Assembly: GCA_001692895.1 (NCBI GenBank)
Contig: KV748238.1
Location: 62,001-126,000 of the forward strand
From: Cenococcum geophilum 1.58
Lineage: Eukaryota > Ascomycota > Dothideomycetes > Gloniales > Gloniaceae
DNA length: 64,000 bases
Direction of reading: 5' to 3'
A program made the position numbers and the translations under genes. This document shows positions 1-11,160 of the stretch, piece after piece; position 1 is the stretch's first letter, and every line of letters starts with the position of its first letter. Under the pieces are notes generated by a model. It was not told the origin of the DNA. It saw only the letters and a program-made list of their open reading frames with translations, and searched no databases.

Positions 1-1060
1 GCCAAGTAAGCTCAATCATCTATTAAGGCCCTGGGTATTCTACGACTAATAATTTCTCAGCCGTCGGACTAACGTCTAGGCATTTAATAATTCCAGTCAG
101 CGAGCATCAAGACACAGTTGGACCTATGGCGAGAACGGTCAAGGACGCTGCCCACATTCTACAAGCAATTGCAGGCGTAGATTCGCGAGACAATTACACT
201 TTTGCTATTCCGGACGGAATTATACCAGATTACATCGCCGCCTGCAATCTTTCGGCACTTTCTGGAACTCGACTTGGCATTCCTCGTGAACTTATATCAC
301 TGAATTCCGACAACACTACCGGGCCGATGGTTGAAGTTTTCGGGCAAGCTTTAGAAGTTCTGACAGCTGCAGGTGCCACTATTGTCAACACCAATTTCAC
401 CGCGGCTGTCGAATATCAGAATTCGAAACTACCAGCAGTAATTCTCAATGCCGATTTCGTGGTCAACTTACACAGCTATTTGCAGACTCTAACCTATAAC
501 CCAAACAACATCACATCTCTGGCTAAGCTGCGCGACTTCACTCAATCATTCCCGCTGGAGGACTACCCCACCAGAGACACTGGGGTATGGGACCAAGCCT
601 TGCAGAACTGGAACAACACGGATCCTCGCTTCTGGCCTGCCTACCAACAAAACTTTTATTACGGCAGTGATGGAGGTTTGCTTGGCGCTCTAAAACGCGA
701 TAGTCTTGATGCAGTTATCTTGCCAGCAAACTTTGCGTCTGACGCAGCTGCCACCGTGGGTGCACCGATTGTGACTGTGCCCCTGGGTTCTTATCCCGCC
801 GGCGTCCCTGTCGTGAAAAACTCCTGGGGTTTAGTCGAATCGGCCCCAAATATTCCGTACGTTGTTTGTCATCTTGAAACTTGACACCTCTCTGACTTCC
901 TTCCTCCCCTAGGTTTGGAATCAGCTTTCTCGGCGCGAAATTCACTGAAGCAAAACTCATTGGTCTGGCGTATGCTTTTGAGCAAAGAACCAATATCAGG
1001 GACAAGGTGCAGCCATACATCAGTCCAAAAAGCGAACTTACAGACGTGGTCGGAAAATAG
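1..1060 (+). CDS. Amidase signature family protein, C-terminal two thirds (5' end outside window)
   Basis: Amidases of this family hydrolyse carboxamides with a Ser-cisSer-Lys triad. I read exons <1-5, 61-856 and 913-1060. Intron 6-60 has a GTAAG donor, a CTAAT branch-like site and a CTCAG acceptor; intron 857-912 has GTACGT and CCCTAG. Splicing gives PTVGLTSR, then the family stretch SEHQDTVGPMARTVKDAA, then NIPFGISFLGAKFTE near the end, with the stop at 1058-1060. The window starts inside the amidase signature region, so the catalytic Lys and probably the serine loop lie upstream and cannot be checked. NNT/NTT sequons and Tyr/Asn-rich segments suggest a secreted type (inference). No in-frame stop is seen, so it looks functional as far as visible. 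Confidence 0.88.
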
Positions 1061-1371
1061 ATAACCAGCATCGGTCAGACCCTTTTAAGCAGAGGTTTGT
1101 TGGTGGCAGGTCAGCATCAATGGGCGATGGTGCAGATCTCCATGCGATGCAGGTCTCCATGAGAGAGAAGTAATGTATGACATAATTATGCATGGGACCA
1201 TTGTATGCAGTAGTTCTTGTGGTACACCGTAGGCATGGTCTAAAAGCTTATTAATTGGATCCGCGTGACCTGAATGCATCCTGCTGCGCAGATCAGTCAA
1301 AGGTGCATGATTCCTTCCTTAAACCTTTCCACCACCACATTTTAGGATCAAATCACAATATTCCCACGAAC
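1061..1371. other. Intergenic, 3' flank of amidase and 5' flank of the next gene
   Basis: About 310 bases between two plus-strand genes. I see no reading frame or repeat of note. The next gene starts at the ATG at 1372, which has A at -3; there is no earlier in-frame ATG, only a TTG at 1255. Confidence 0.5.
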
Positions 1372-2512
1372 ATGGCAACAGCAACGAAAACGACCGCTAC
1401 AACTGCAATTGTGCTGCAACACATTGGAAAAGCCCTAGGGGCTGAAGTTGGTGAGGACACTATCCAGACAGAGGTTGACTACCTCTTCAAAGATCCCAAG
1501 CACGAATATGAGAAGCCGTACGATCTCAAGTACGATGCTGGAGGAATCATTCCACGCACAAATATGGCAACTGAACCTAGGTCTATTCTGATTCACAATT
1601 TCCGGCCTCTTCAACATTCTCAAAGCTTCGAGGAGTACGGATTCACGTCGGCGAAAATTGATTGCGCGTTGACAGCTTCCGAGTTTCGCAACGACAAGAC
1701 GGTTAAGGAGGTGTACTACCCAGCCATTGAGAACTTGCTATGGCAAGCATTCCCCGATGCAGCTGAGATGCAAATAATAGAACATGCTGTACGTACACTT
1801 GGCTCTGTAGTTTGAGTTCCTGCAGTAACCTTTTTACAAGCTTCGCAAAAGGCATCCGCAATTTCCTATAGTGGGCGAAGATTCTCTCAAGTTCTATCAG
1901 CCTGCTAGAGTCGTTCATATCGGTGAGTCTCTCGGTCTGTTCAGTCAATATGGCATGCTCACCAAGCCCTAGACTGGTCGCCAGAGTCAACTACTCGAAC
2001 AGCTCGCGCAGCATTCAAGAAGGAACCAAATCAGTATCGGCGCGTGTTGACGGTGAAGTGAGTGCCCTGCTATCGTAGAGATTTGCCAGAGGAAATCAGA
2101 GACTCATATATACAGCTTTTGGAAATCCTTCCAAGGGCCTGGTAACGATTGGCCGCTAGCGCTTTGTGACTGGCGTACTGTAGATTGCAAATCGGAACTC
2201 ATTGCGGCGGATGCTGTGTATCGTGATAGGTACACCGAAAACCAAAGGCTCTATTACGGTCTGAAGCACAAATGGTACTACATTAAGGATCTCGGTGATG
2301 ATGAGGTGATTATGATCCGGCAAACGGATTCTAATCTTAATGACTTTGAAGGTGGAGGTGAGTGCCACTTACACGACTTTGTAGTCCCCCGATGTGTTCT
2401 GACGACTTTGCTACCAGGTGTTGCCCATACAAGCTTCTACAATCCAAAGGCGAATGAAAATGCTCCACTCAGGGAGAGCATAGAATTGAGAGCTTTTGTG
2501 TTCTTCACATAG
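1372..2512 (+). CDS. CmcJ/NvfI-like non-heme iron oxygenase/desaturase family protein (asaB, GA4-desaturase group)
   Basis: Five exons: 1372-1788, 1841-1922, 1973-2057, 2116-2357 and 2418-2512, giving 306 residues, within the usual 280-330 of the family. The four introns are 50-60 nt with GT..AG ends. Splicing restores family blocks: HNFRPLQHSQSFEEYGF, the KEVYYPAIE region, HALRKRHPQFP, QPARVVHIDWSP, NFWKSFQGPGNDWPLALCDW, HKWYYIKDLGDDE and a RESIELRAF end. Candidate iron ligands are H165 and D167 (HID) and H279 (VAHTS), with R294 as a possible 2-oxoglutarate contact; this assignment follows NvfI-type enzymes and is inference. Such genes often sit in secondary-metabolite clusters, but no core synthase is visible here. 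Substrate unknown. Confidence 0.85.
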
Positions 2513-4241
2513 AATGTTATTTCGAAAATGAATGTGTCATTCAAACGGACTATATGACAGCGAATTTACAATTTGCAACAGTGTCCAATCCATTCAACTA
2601 CGCAGTCTCTATCATTCACATCGCTTCTTTTTTGGGAGCAATACCCTCGTCCTTATCATTGTATGCAAATGCTCCATTGATGCCGCCACCACCGGAGGGA
2701 TTCTTAAGGTTGCAGGATTCCAAGGCATCAGGAGCAGGCCACACCTTCCTCCACGGCTGCGCCTTTGCTTTCGTAGCTTCGAGTGTCTTCGTGGATTCGG
2801 GCATTTTCAGTCGCTTGATGATTGATGTTCGATTGGTAAGCTGTTTCATTCACATCTGTCAGCACATTTGAAACGACGTAGCCATGTTAATCGTCATCAC
2901 AAACCTTCCTCGTTGAGGACTTGTAAGATTCGCAATTTGAAGGGCGATACGGTAATGCTGACTTTGAGCAGGACCATGGGGATAAATGCACAGATCTAGC
3001 GACATGTCTCAATGTATATCCAACCCGTGTCTTGACCGGAAAATTGAATGAGGCAGTGAGCAACTGCACTACCCTGGCCTAACGGAAACTTGTGAGAGAC
3101 CGCCTGCGGAATGCTGCATTGTGACGCGGACCCCGTTTTACAGATAGCTCACCCCATGATAAGTCTAGGTAAATATTGGTCCACTTGGTTTGACCTTCGT
3201 TCGCCCAGGGCATCTTGATCTGCTAGCGTCTCCGCCTCTTTTTTCCTCGTACCATGATTGTTCCCGCATTGTCACGATAATCCGCAAAGTCCACACAAAT
3301 TGCTCAAGTGGATTTCTCCCGCCGGGGATCTACTGCTGATCCCTTTCACAGGTTTTCCAGGATACGTCCACTCAGGTTTTTCTTCAACAAAAGAACTATT
3401 TACAATCGCCCCGATCAAATCATTAAACTTTTCTGATGTATCAACAGTTTGATCGTAGCTGGCCAGAAATTTGTACGACAATAGCTTGTGCTCCCAATTG
3501 CTGTGGAACATTTAGCATTCTCAAATACAATCCAGTACAACGTTTCGCGGCCTGTGAACAAACAGGCAACTCAATCAAATGCTTCAAGGTTGCTTCGATG
3601 GTTGCACATGAGCCTTCCAGGTAAAGAATTCCACTAAACAAGGGTAGACATGCTTAGGAGGACTCTTCAGTGCGTTCAAATTTGCATGTAGGTCGATAAA
3701 AAACCTATCCAGGCTACAAGCTCCAAATGGGTTGATCCAAAAAGTGCAAAGATCAGGTTGATCCTCGCACCTGTTGTCTAGGATGATCGTAGTGCAGACC
3801 AGGCAGGTAATGGTGTGATGATTCCACAAAGCTTCGCCCCGTCCCAAGTCGGCTCGGGTCCCTAGGGTCCATCCTATAAGCTGGATTTCTACCTCTTGGC
3901 TAGGAGCTTTTGTGAAATTTGACGATCTCTGTAGAAGGCCACTAACACTGCCTTGTCCGTAAAAAGTGGCAGTGTTAGCAATGTGGCCAAGTTTTTTTCG
4001 ACCTGTGGCAACCTGAAAACTAGACCGTTATCGGTAGATTCATTTTTTGTTCGCCTTTCCGGGGCTATGTTTGGGCTCTGCTTGGGGGTCTAAATTTATA
4101 CTCTATTAGAAAATCTATAAATTTAAGAGACGGCAAGTAACAGCCATGGTAGTTAAACAACTTGCATCAGCTATCTTTCACTTTTTCTGGGGATTCTAGA
4201 AATTGTCTATTCCGATATTCTTTTTCAATAATTTTTCAACT
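2513..4241. other. Gene-poor interval with only weak minus-strand frames
   Basis: This 1.7 kb holds short minus-strand open frames at 2616-2849, 3272-3511 and 3584-3847. The first (77 codons, Lys/Pro-rich, with a GGGG stretch) and the last (87 codons, Cys-rich) read somewhat like protein, but I recognise no family, no convincing intron set joins them, and they could be chance or decayed exons. The AT-rich stretch at 4090-4240, with an inverted TAAATTTATA pair, may be promoter of the next locus. One strong hairpin is listed separately. Confidence 0.4.
3937..3988. repeat. Inverted repeat/hairpin
   Basis: CTAACACTGCC at the left pairs perfectly with GGCAGTGTTAG at the right across a 15-nt loop, and an outer GGCCAC/GTGGCC pair closes it with a small bulge on the right arm. 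It may be a miniature foldback or a transcript structure; no target duplication was found. Confidence 0.6.
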
Positions 4242-5838
4242 ATGACGATTGCTTGGATCAGTTTATCAACGCGTTGGAGTCTAGGCAGCGTGCAGGCAGC
4301 GCTCAATGTCATTATTTCAGTCCTGAGTACAGTCGGTATCTGGTCACTCTCTCGATTTTGGTGGCAACGAGGCAGTGCGAGCGTATTGCGCGACAATTCT
4401 AACGTTCCCCTCTCTACATTAGTCACTCTTTCGAGCCTTGGTGAGGGGTGGGATGCCGTCACAGTGCTTCGCAGGCAGCTTCTTGCCAAAGAGAACAGGG
4501 GCGTGCTTGTTCAATTCATCGTGGTTGTCGCAACAACCCTTTCTTGCATGTTCTCAGGACCAATCGCCAAAGTGTCACTCAAAAGTAGCCGAACCATACA
4601 GGCGAGTCAACTTGAAGTTCTACAGACAATCAAAGGCGATGGTTCTATTGCCAATTTGCTCGAGGCCAATGTACTGTGGAATGACACCATCAGGAGCTTG
4701 AATGAGGCCGGATTCCCACAGACTCAGATGCTTGACTACCTACCACCTTCAACTGCACCTTGGACCTACATCACAAGCGAGTGGAATCCAACTTGGAGCA
4801 TGACATGCGACTACACAGATGCTACACTCTTGCACAACGTCACAGCTCCTGGAAACTACACCTTCTACGATCCTATCAACGCTTTCCCAGCATATCGTGA
4901 TACTTACGATCGGAAATGGCTCGACACGTCCAACTATAGGATGCAAGCCGACTTCACTAGCTGGACAACTTCATCAGTAGCGCCGGATCCTCCTTTCCAG
5001 GATGTTTTGTTTTTCATCTTAATCGAACCTGATCCAGAAAAAGATGATCGAATGAATACAAATAATGAAACAGTGGAAATATCTATTTCCGTAGTTCACG
5101 CACAAAACTTTCACGCATCAGATTATGCCGATTCCACCGAAGGAGCAGCAACAATATGGCGACCCACCGGGCCGGTTGGGAACACAAGTTACGCAAGAGT
5201 AGAATGCAACATCACCCGGAAGTCAGATGTTGTAGATGAGGACGAGATTCCTTGGATCTAGACGAACGATACTTACGCCATCACGATGGCTTACTGGACG
5301 TACTGGGCTTATTTGCTCGAAGATAATGCCAGCAAGGATCTCCCTGTATCTATGCCCGCACCTGAGGAACTTTTAAGATTCTACCAGGCATACATGGTAT
5401 CAGTCAATACTATCTATGCGTTCCCGACGTTACGAAACGTCAGCATTTTGATGGACACAGTGCAGTTATCGGTCATCTTCTTGACCATGGTTACCGTTCT
5501 GAGCTGTTTGACACTCTGGCTGACTGGGCGTTACTTTTGGTTCCTGGGACGGCATCACTCGGAGCTTGATCAGGTGTTTATTCCAGATGGCAAGATGGAT
5601 TGGATGATTCATGCCGCTAAAGTTTCGGTGCATGAGGATATGATTGATGAGAAGAGAGCTAAAGACAGGGACTACTTCCGCACCGCAACTTTCGGTTATA
5701 GCGAAACAGAATTGGAGAAAGCAGGCGCTGGATTGCGGCCTCCTGGGCTTGCTCGAGTCTATATTGGCAGAACTTCAATATCTGGCTAATTCTCCAGGAG
5801 CAGATCCCAATGAGGACGCCCTCCGCTCTCTTTCATGA
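4242..5838 (+). pseudogene. Decayed multi-pass membrane protein gene (fungal, unassigned family)
   Basis: One frame runs from the ATG at 4242 to a TAG at 5259-5261 and continues without a break in the same frame to 5789, so a single nonsense codon splits it. CAG to TAG, a RIP-type change, is the simplest origin. Visible parts: hydrophobic segments near residues 15-40 and 85-110, a long ectodomain-like part with N-glycosylation sequons (NVT, NYT, NIT) and Cys residues, and a C-terminal segment (LSVIFLTMVTVLSCLTLW) followed by a basic cytosolic tail. Near 5720 the +1 frame takes over plausibly (LLESILAELQYLANSPG, stop at 5838), suggesting a frameshift too. The N-terminus looks short for such proteins. 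I cannot assign a function; DUF3176-like proteins have a similar layout but I see no decisive motif. Confidence 0.6.
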
Positions 5839-6303
5839 AGAGAATGATTACGGTCATGACGGCCATAACGACGAGCATAATCTCAAGCGGGCTCCTAGCT
5901 CCATTGGGTCACACAATGGGCTTGAGCTCGTTGTATCATTAGCAGACAACATATCGCAGCCCGCTCTCGGGAGCAAAGTCTACCTCCAGATGCGAAGATG
6001 TTACGTCAACAAACCTCAGCAAGATCTTCAATGGATGGAAGCCGGCCGTTACTAAATTATGGAGCGTCTTCCACCAAATCTAGCTTTCGACCGATTGTAC
6101 TAGAGATTAAAGAAGTTTCTCCGACAACTAATGTGGCCGAGGAAAACGAGGAGAAGAAATGAACGTAGATGCAGACTGAGTTTTGTGCTCAATGTGGTGG
6201 TAGAAGTACTGGATTTAGAGTTTTATTGGTAGAAAGAGATATATCAGAGAGAGTAGCTTTGGACAGTGCAACTTTGAACCAGATACGGGCAGACTTGCTA
6301 ATA

Positions 6304-6353
6304 AGCAAGCAAGCAAGCAGGCAGAACACCCCTCTGCTTGCTTGCTTGCTTGT
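6304..6353. repeat. GCAA/TTGC inverted repeat
   Basis: A left arm of about five AAGC units is followed by GGCAGA; the right arm is TCTGC followed by TTGC units. Arms of about 20 bp are separated by ACACCCC. This looks like a tetranucleotide microsatellite in inverted orientation. Confidence 0.7.
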
Positions 6354-6591
6354 TAATTGCTTGCTAAGACAGTATAGAATTTGAAGTTCTACAGAAAATC
6401 CGCTGTGGCTTCGCCCAGCAGCAGTATATTGCCAACCAAGCTCCTCTACTATCAATTAATTGTAGTATAAGCTCGTTCGCGCGGCTCGGAGGCAGTTTAT
6501 GAGGCAGACGCGGTAAAGGCAGTGCGTATATCGCGATCTTGGCGTAGTGTAGAGGATCGGGAGGAAGTGTTTATTGAGTTAGCTCAGCAAA

Positions 6592-6683
6592 GTCAGACCG
6601 TAGAATCAATTAGCGGACATCCGTATATCCGCATGCGGATATCGCTAACCTTTTTTGTCAAAAAGTTGATTCTATGGTCTGAG
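6592..6683. repeat. Variable-core hairpin repeat, copy 1
   Basis: The arms TCAGACCGTAGAATCAA (6593-6609) and TTGATTCTATGGTCTGA (6666-6682) pair with one mismatch. Inside are TTAGCG/CGCTAA and an 18-bp perfect palindrome at 6625-6642. On the minus strand its flanks resemble those of the other two copies (a GCGAAAG-like block before CTCAGAC, GCTGAG-TAAC after). Confidence 0.65.
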
Positions 6684-7149
6684 GGACTTTCGCTGATTTT
6701 ATTAAGCGCATCGTCTAAATTTGTATGGGAGCTGTATATAATCTTTAATGAAATTGTTAAAGCCACCCACGTAAGGTCTAGGGCTGCATATAGGCTTAAA
6801 ATAATTATAGGAGCTAGATCTATTAACGGTCAATTTTTGGCTCTTATACGTATGCTTATTGTAATATTATAGGCAATATTATAGGTAATGTTGCTACGCT
6901 TAAAAACGGGATTTTTAACTAAATTAATTTTAATTTTAACTTTAGGCCATTATAGACCAATTTTAACCCAATATTTATAAAATATCGGGTCGTCTCTCTA
7001 ATCGATCAACTTTTGGTAGTATTTTAAGCCGTTATAGTTAAGCAATTCAACCGTGAATAGAGGGAAAATTATAAAATATGTTGACGCGGTCTACAAATGT
7101 TGGAAAACAGCCTCACACGTAATTACGGTGGTTTCGTTACCTCAGCGAG

Positions 7150-7230
7150 CTCAGACGTGAATTTGATTGGAGCGGATGTTCCTTCGGCCCGTTAACAAGT
7201 TAACTAACATCCACCAAAATCACGTCTGAG
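7150..7230. repeat. Variable-core hairpin repeat, copy 2
   Basis: CTCAGACGTGA at the left pairs with TCACGTCTGAG at the right; inside, GGATGTT pairs with AACATCC around a TTAAC-rich loop. On the minus strand the flanks read CTCGCCAAA before and CTGAGGTAAC after, matching copy 3 although the cores differ. Confidence 0.7.
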
Positions 7231-7446
7231 AGCGTTTGGCGAGTTTTGTTAAAAGCATAAGCAAAAATCTTAGTTTTGGCAATTTTATAAGGGGATTTCC
7301 TCCACGACATAATAAAATAAAGTCTCNAAAAGTTAATANATAAATTTTAGGGCGCTACTTTATACATNAAAGGGCTTTAAATTGCATTATCCCCTCCCGA
7401 ATCTGAGATTAATTTCGTTAAAGTTAAAATTCCTGTTATTAAAAGC

Positions 7447-7451
7447 ATAAG
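7447..7451 (+). repeat. Target-site duplication ATAAG (left)
   Basis: ATAAG directly precedes the 5' LTR and is repeated at 11344-11348 directly after the 3' LTR. Confidence 0.9.
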
Positions 7452-7634
7452 TGTCACGGCTCGTACAAATGCCTCTAAACCGAAGCTTGTAGAATGCTGT
7501 ATTACGAAGATACTAAGCTAAGGAGCAGGAGGTTGAGGAAAGGACGCGTCTATATACACGAGCCAAGTCTCCAAGCGAGCCCCTGACTAGGCTGCATATA
7601 GACGTCGCAGGGGCGGTGCCCTAGCGCCGTCACA
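7452..7634 (+). repeat. Left LTR (183 bp)
   Basis: It starts TGTCACGGCTCG and ends GCGCCGTCACA. It differs from the right LTR at three positions, all A/G transitions. Confidence 0.92.
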
Positions 7635-7749
7635 TCACCCCCCCCTTCCAAAAAAGCCTGCCCTTAGGCTTTACCCCCTCGTAGAAAGGAAAGAAGAGAA
7701 AGAAAAGAAAAAAAAATCCAGCATCTGGCGCTTGATCGCGATGCTGGTT

Positions 7750-7868
7750 AACATAGGACTTGCAGCAGTCCTGCAGCTCCTGCTGCTGCGAGGTATATCA
7801 CTATACCTAGTTGACGTAGGGCAGGCAGCCGTCCTGCAGCTCCTGCTACTGCGAGGTATATCGCTAGA
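7750..7868 (+). repeat. Direct duplication inside the non-coding LTR element
   Basis: Two copies of a segment of about 45 bp share CCTGCAGCTCCTGCT followed by GCGAGGTATATC, at about 7758-7800 and 7828-7868. They differ at a few positions. Confidence 0.7.
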
Positions 7869-8040
7869 AGCCCTCCGTTGGTCGTCGTTCCTCCTCCCTC
7901 CTCCTAGAACTCCGGTGCCTCCTAGCTATACTCTCCCCCCTTTTGTTATGGCGCGCCCCGAGCCATAAAAAAAAGCCCCCCTAGTCCCCCTCTTAAAAAA
8001 AAGTAGGCGTGAAGGTTTAATAAGGGTGGGAGGGTTAGGG

Positions 8041-9500
8041 AGTTACTCGCATGCATATCGGCACGAGTTCTTGTCGGTTTAGTAGCAGTACGGTGCAAGC
8101 AACAGGTCGTTCGGGTGGCAGTATAATGCCAGCAACGGGGTCGTATACTAGGGAGCAAAGCTCTACCTAGTCGTATTTAGGTCGCAGGCTTACCAGCACA
8201 ATAGTAATCGATATCGCAGGCGTATCGGCGCGATGTCTTGTCGGGTTTATAGCAGTACGGTGCTAGCGACGGGCCGTATTCCAGGGAGCAAAGCTCTACC
8301 TTGTATACAGTTATTACTGTAGGCAGGGCAGTAGAAGTCAGTTGTAGTGCTATAGGCAGAGCAGCGATGGTCGGATCGGGATTAGCTGTAGGCAGAGCAG
8401 CAAGGGTTTATTTATTTAGCTATAGGCGGAGCAGCGGGTGTCGGTTGGCTACAGTATATAGCAAGGTATTAGTTTAGCTGCAGGCGAAGCAGTAGAGGTC
8501 AAGTGTAGTACTATAAGCGGAGCAGTAGAAGTTAGTTGGCTGCAGGCAGGGCAGCAAGTAGTTAATTAGCTGCGGGCAAAGCAGCGAGGGTTAATCGGCT
8601 GCAGGCAGAGCAGCGGAGGTCTATTATAATAGCAGTACGGTGCAAGCGTCGGGTGGTAATAGTGGTCGGACGTAGAGTTCGGTCTATTAGTTAGTTAGTA
8701 GATTGTAGGCGTATCAGCATAATCGGTCTGTTAGTTAGACTATAGGCGTAGCAGTACAGTCGTTATTAGGTTAAGATAGCAGGCATATCGGCGCTATTAT
8801 TGGTTAATGAATTGCTGGCGTAACAGTATAATCGTTCGGTCGACTATAGGCGCAGCGGTATAGTTATTATCTGTTTAGGTCGTAGGCGGTTATATCGGCG
8901 CGAGAGCTTGTCTAAGCTCTACTACCCCCTCCTTTAATATGGCGCGCCCTGAGCCATAGAAAAAAGAAATATAGCTTATATGCGTATTGGCACGAGCTCT
9001 TGTCTATTTAGTAGTAGTACGGTACTAGCGTCTAATGGTAGATAGTAGGCGTATCGGTGCTATTATTGGTCAATTAATCGCAGGTATAACGGCACGATTA
9101 GTTAATCGGTTTGTATTTGAATTGTGTGCAAATCGCATTTAGATCGCAGGCGTAACGGCGCGATTATTATCTAGTTCGTCTAAATTAATTTCGTTATTAA
9201 AGCTTATATAGCTTAGTATTAACCTCGTTATCGGAGTGTATAAATGCTTAAGGTAAAGCTTATATAACTTAGTATTAACTATAGTCGTTCCTTAGTATGC
9301 GTAGCTTAGTATTAGTTAAAAAGGATTACTATAGGTAGAGAAGAAGACGATCAAATTGGTTAGGGAGGCAGTTAATCGTCAATAAACTTATACGGTCGTT
9401 GTTAAAGTCATAGTTCGTGTCGCAGGCATATCGGCATGACGGTTAGTTAGGTTCGTATTCAAATCGTAGGCGTAACGGCATAATCCGTCTGTTGGTTTCT
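8041..9500 (+). repeat. Dispersed short repeats in the element interior
   Basis: Several dozen degenerate copies of two motif types alternate: a GCAGTACGGTGC-like unit paired with AGGCGTATCGGC-like units, and TAGGCAGAGCAGC-like units. A GGCGCGCC block recurs at 7950 and 8941. They form no open frame and look like a degenerate array of units of roughly 30-60 bp. Confidence 0.65.
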
Positions 9501-10585
9501 TAAGGTCTACTGTCGATTGGTAGGTAGTTTAAGACGTTGTCGGTTATTTAAAGGTACGCTGTAGAGTTGACAGGCGTATTCGAATACTTAGATTTGATTA
9601 AGGATATTGCTGTAAGTAGTAGATATCTAGGATCGATTGAGAACTTATAGGAATGCTATTGTGACTTAGCATATTAAATCGTTGTTAGAGGTATCGAAAG
9701 AGGTATTAAGAGGGTACGTGTTGATATTTTAATTCTTGTTAGAGGGTTAAAGGTATCAAAGAAAGAGTGCGCTTTGATATTCGAGTATAGTTATATAAGG
9801 GTAAGCTGTTATATAGCGTTTAATTTAACGAGATGCTATTAGAGAGCAGATTCGCATATTATCGTTTAAGGAGGACTGCCGTTAAGTAGTAGGTAGTTTA
9901 AGGGTAGTTAACGAATGGTATTAAGAGCGTATGTACTAAGGCGTACGTGTTAATATTTTGATTCTTGTTAACGATTGGTAAGATATACTTTTATAACGGT
10001 AGGCTATCTTATTTGTAGAAGGTTGTAGAAATAAATAGGCTTATCTATAGAGCTGTTAGAGAGTGCTATAAATCGGAATGATTCTCCTAATCTGTTCTCC
10101 TAATTAAGAGTGCTATAAATCACTTAAATTCTCCCCTAGGTTCCTAGTACCCCTATACGTAGGATGCAGATGTATTCGGCCGTAAGATCGAGGGACTACC
10201 TAGGTCGATAGTAAGGTTTGGGTTGATTACATACGGTGGTTGTTAATAAGAACTTAATGGGTGTCTATAAGGCGTTTATAGATAGGTCGGAGAGTCGTGT
10301 TATAGGCATATCGGCGCAACAGGTTATTAGGTTTGCTTTTGAATCACGTTTGGGCCGCATTCGAATTGCATTCGGATTGCAGGCGTATCGGCGCAATCGT
10401 TCGGTCAGTTAAACTATAGGCGTATTGGCATAGTCGGTAATCGAGTTTAGGGGTTTAGGGTAGTAGTACGGTGCCAGCGTTAGGTCCTTCCTAATTAATT
10501 TCGTCTCTCCTTATACAGCTCAGTATTAATTAGGGTAGTTATTGCAGCGTAGTAGCCAGAGGATAACGGGTAGGATTCGTTCTAG

Positions 10586-10779
10586 AGGACTTCGTGGACA
10601 ATATGCACCTACCGCCTAATGGCACGGCACGGGTTATAAGTCAGCTTATCTTGGCCGTCGGCCTAAACCTAATGTATATTAAAGGACTTCGCGGACAATA
10701 TGCACCTACCGCCCAATGGTATGGCGCGGGTTATAAGTCAGCTCGTCTTGGCCGTCACTGCGGGATTAGTGCTGGGCTT
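10586..10779 (+). repeat. Tandem duplication of a 97-bp unit
   Basis: AGGACTTCG at 10586 and again at 10683 begins two near-identical units that continue through CAATATGCACCTACCGCC and GGTTATAAGTCAGCT. The differences are mostly transitions. Confidence 0.8.
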
Positions 10780-11160
10780 AGTAATAGGATCACTATATCG
10801 TTCTCTATAGTACTAGGCTAAGTCTTAACCGGGGTCGTCTCTGCAGCTTGTATAACTCCATATCAGTTAAAAAGGTTGGAGGGGTAAGATATTCTAAGCC
10901 TTCCTAGGCACGTGTCCTTGGCCATTAAAGTTGGCATTTAATCGCAACTATAGGAGACCTTCTAGCTGCTTAAGTACCGGCTCCTAGTAACTCAATAGTA
11001 GCGACTTAACGCATCGACGACGCGTAGCTAGGGGTGTTTGACGCGAGTCCTCGAGGACCTACGGAACGGGGGTGGGAGATTATCCAGGCCTTCCCAGGCG
11101 AGGTAAAGAGGGAGCTTCAAAACGAATGAAGTCCCCCCTGGGTGGGTGAGCTTAGTATAA

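Larger units (their letters stand above)
5839..7446. other. Decayed intergenic/repeat-rich interval left of the LTR element
   Basis: The end of the membrane-protein locus is followed by short frames (5810-6055, 6522-6872) without recognisable domains, then AT-rich sequence. It contains a GCAA/GCTT hairpin and two of the three variable-core hairpin repeats, listed separately. Single ambiguous bases occur at about 7327, 7340 and 7368. Confidence 0.4.

Noticed and set aside
1255..1371. N-terminal extension of the CmcJ-like gene from a TTG at 1255
   Set aside because: TTG starts are not expected in fungi, and the ATG at 1372 has a good context and fits the family length.
2058..2120. Apparent frameshift in the CmcJ-like gene
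   Set aside because: A 58-nt intron (2058-2115, GTGAGT..TACAG) joins the frames exactly and gives the family sequence NFWKSFQGP, so the gene is intact.
1..2512. Amidase plus CmcJ-like oxygenase as a biosynthetic cluster
   Set aside because: Only two genes, no core enzyme, transporter or regulator visible nearby; kept only as something to check outside the window.
7635..11160. CRISPR-like array in the motif-repetitive interior
   Set aside because: Repeats are degenerate, unevenly spaced and without unique spacers; the host is eukaryotic and the array lies between LTRs.
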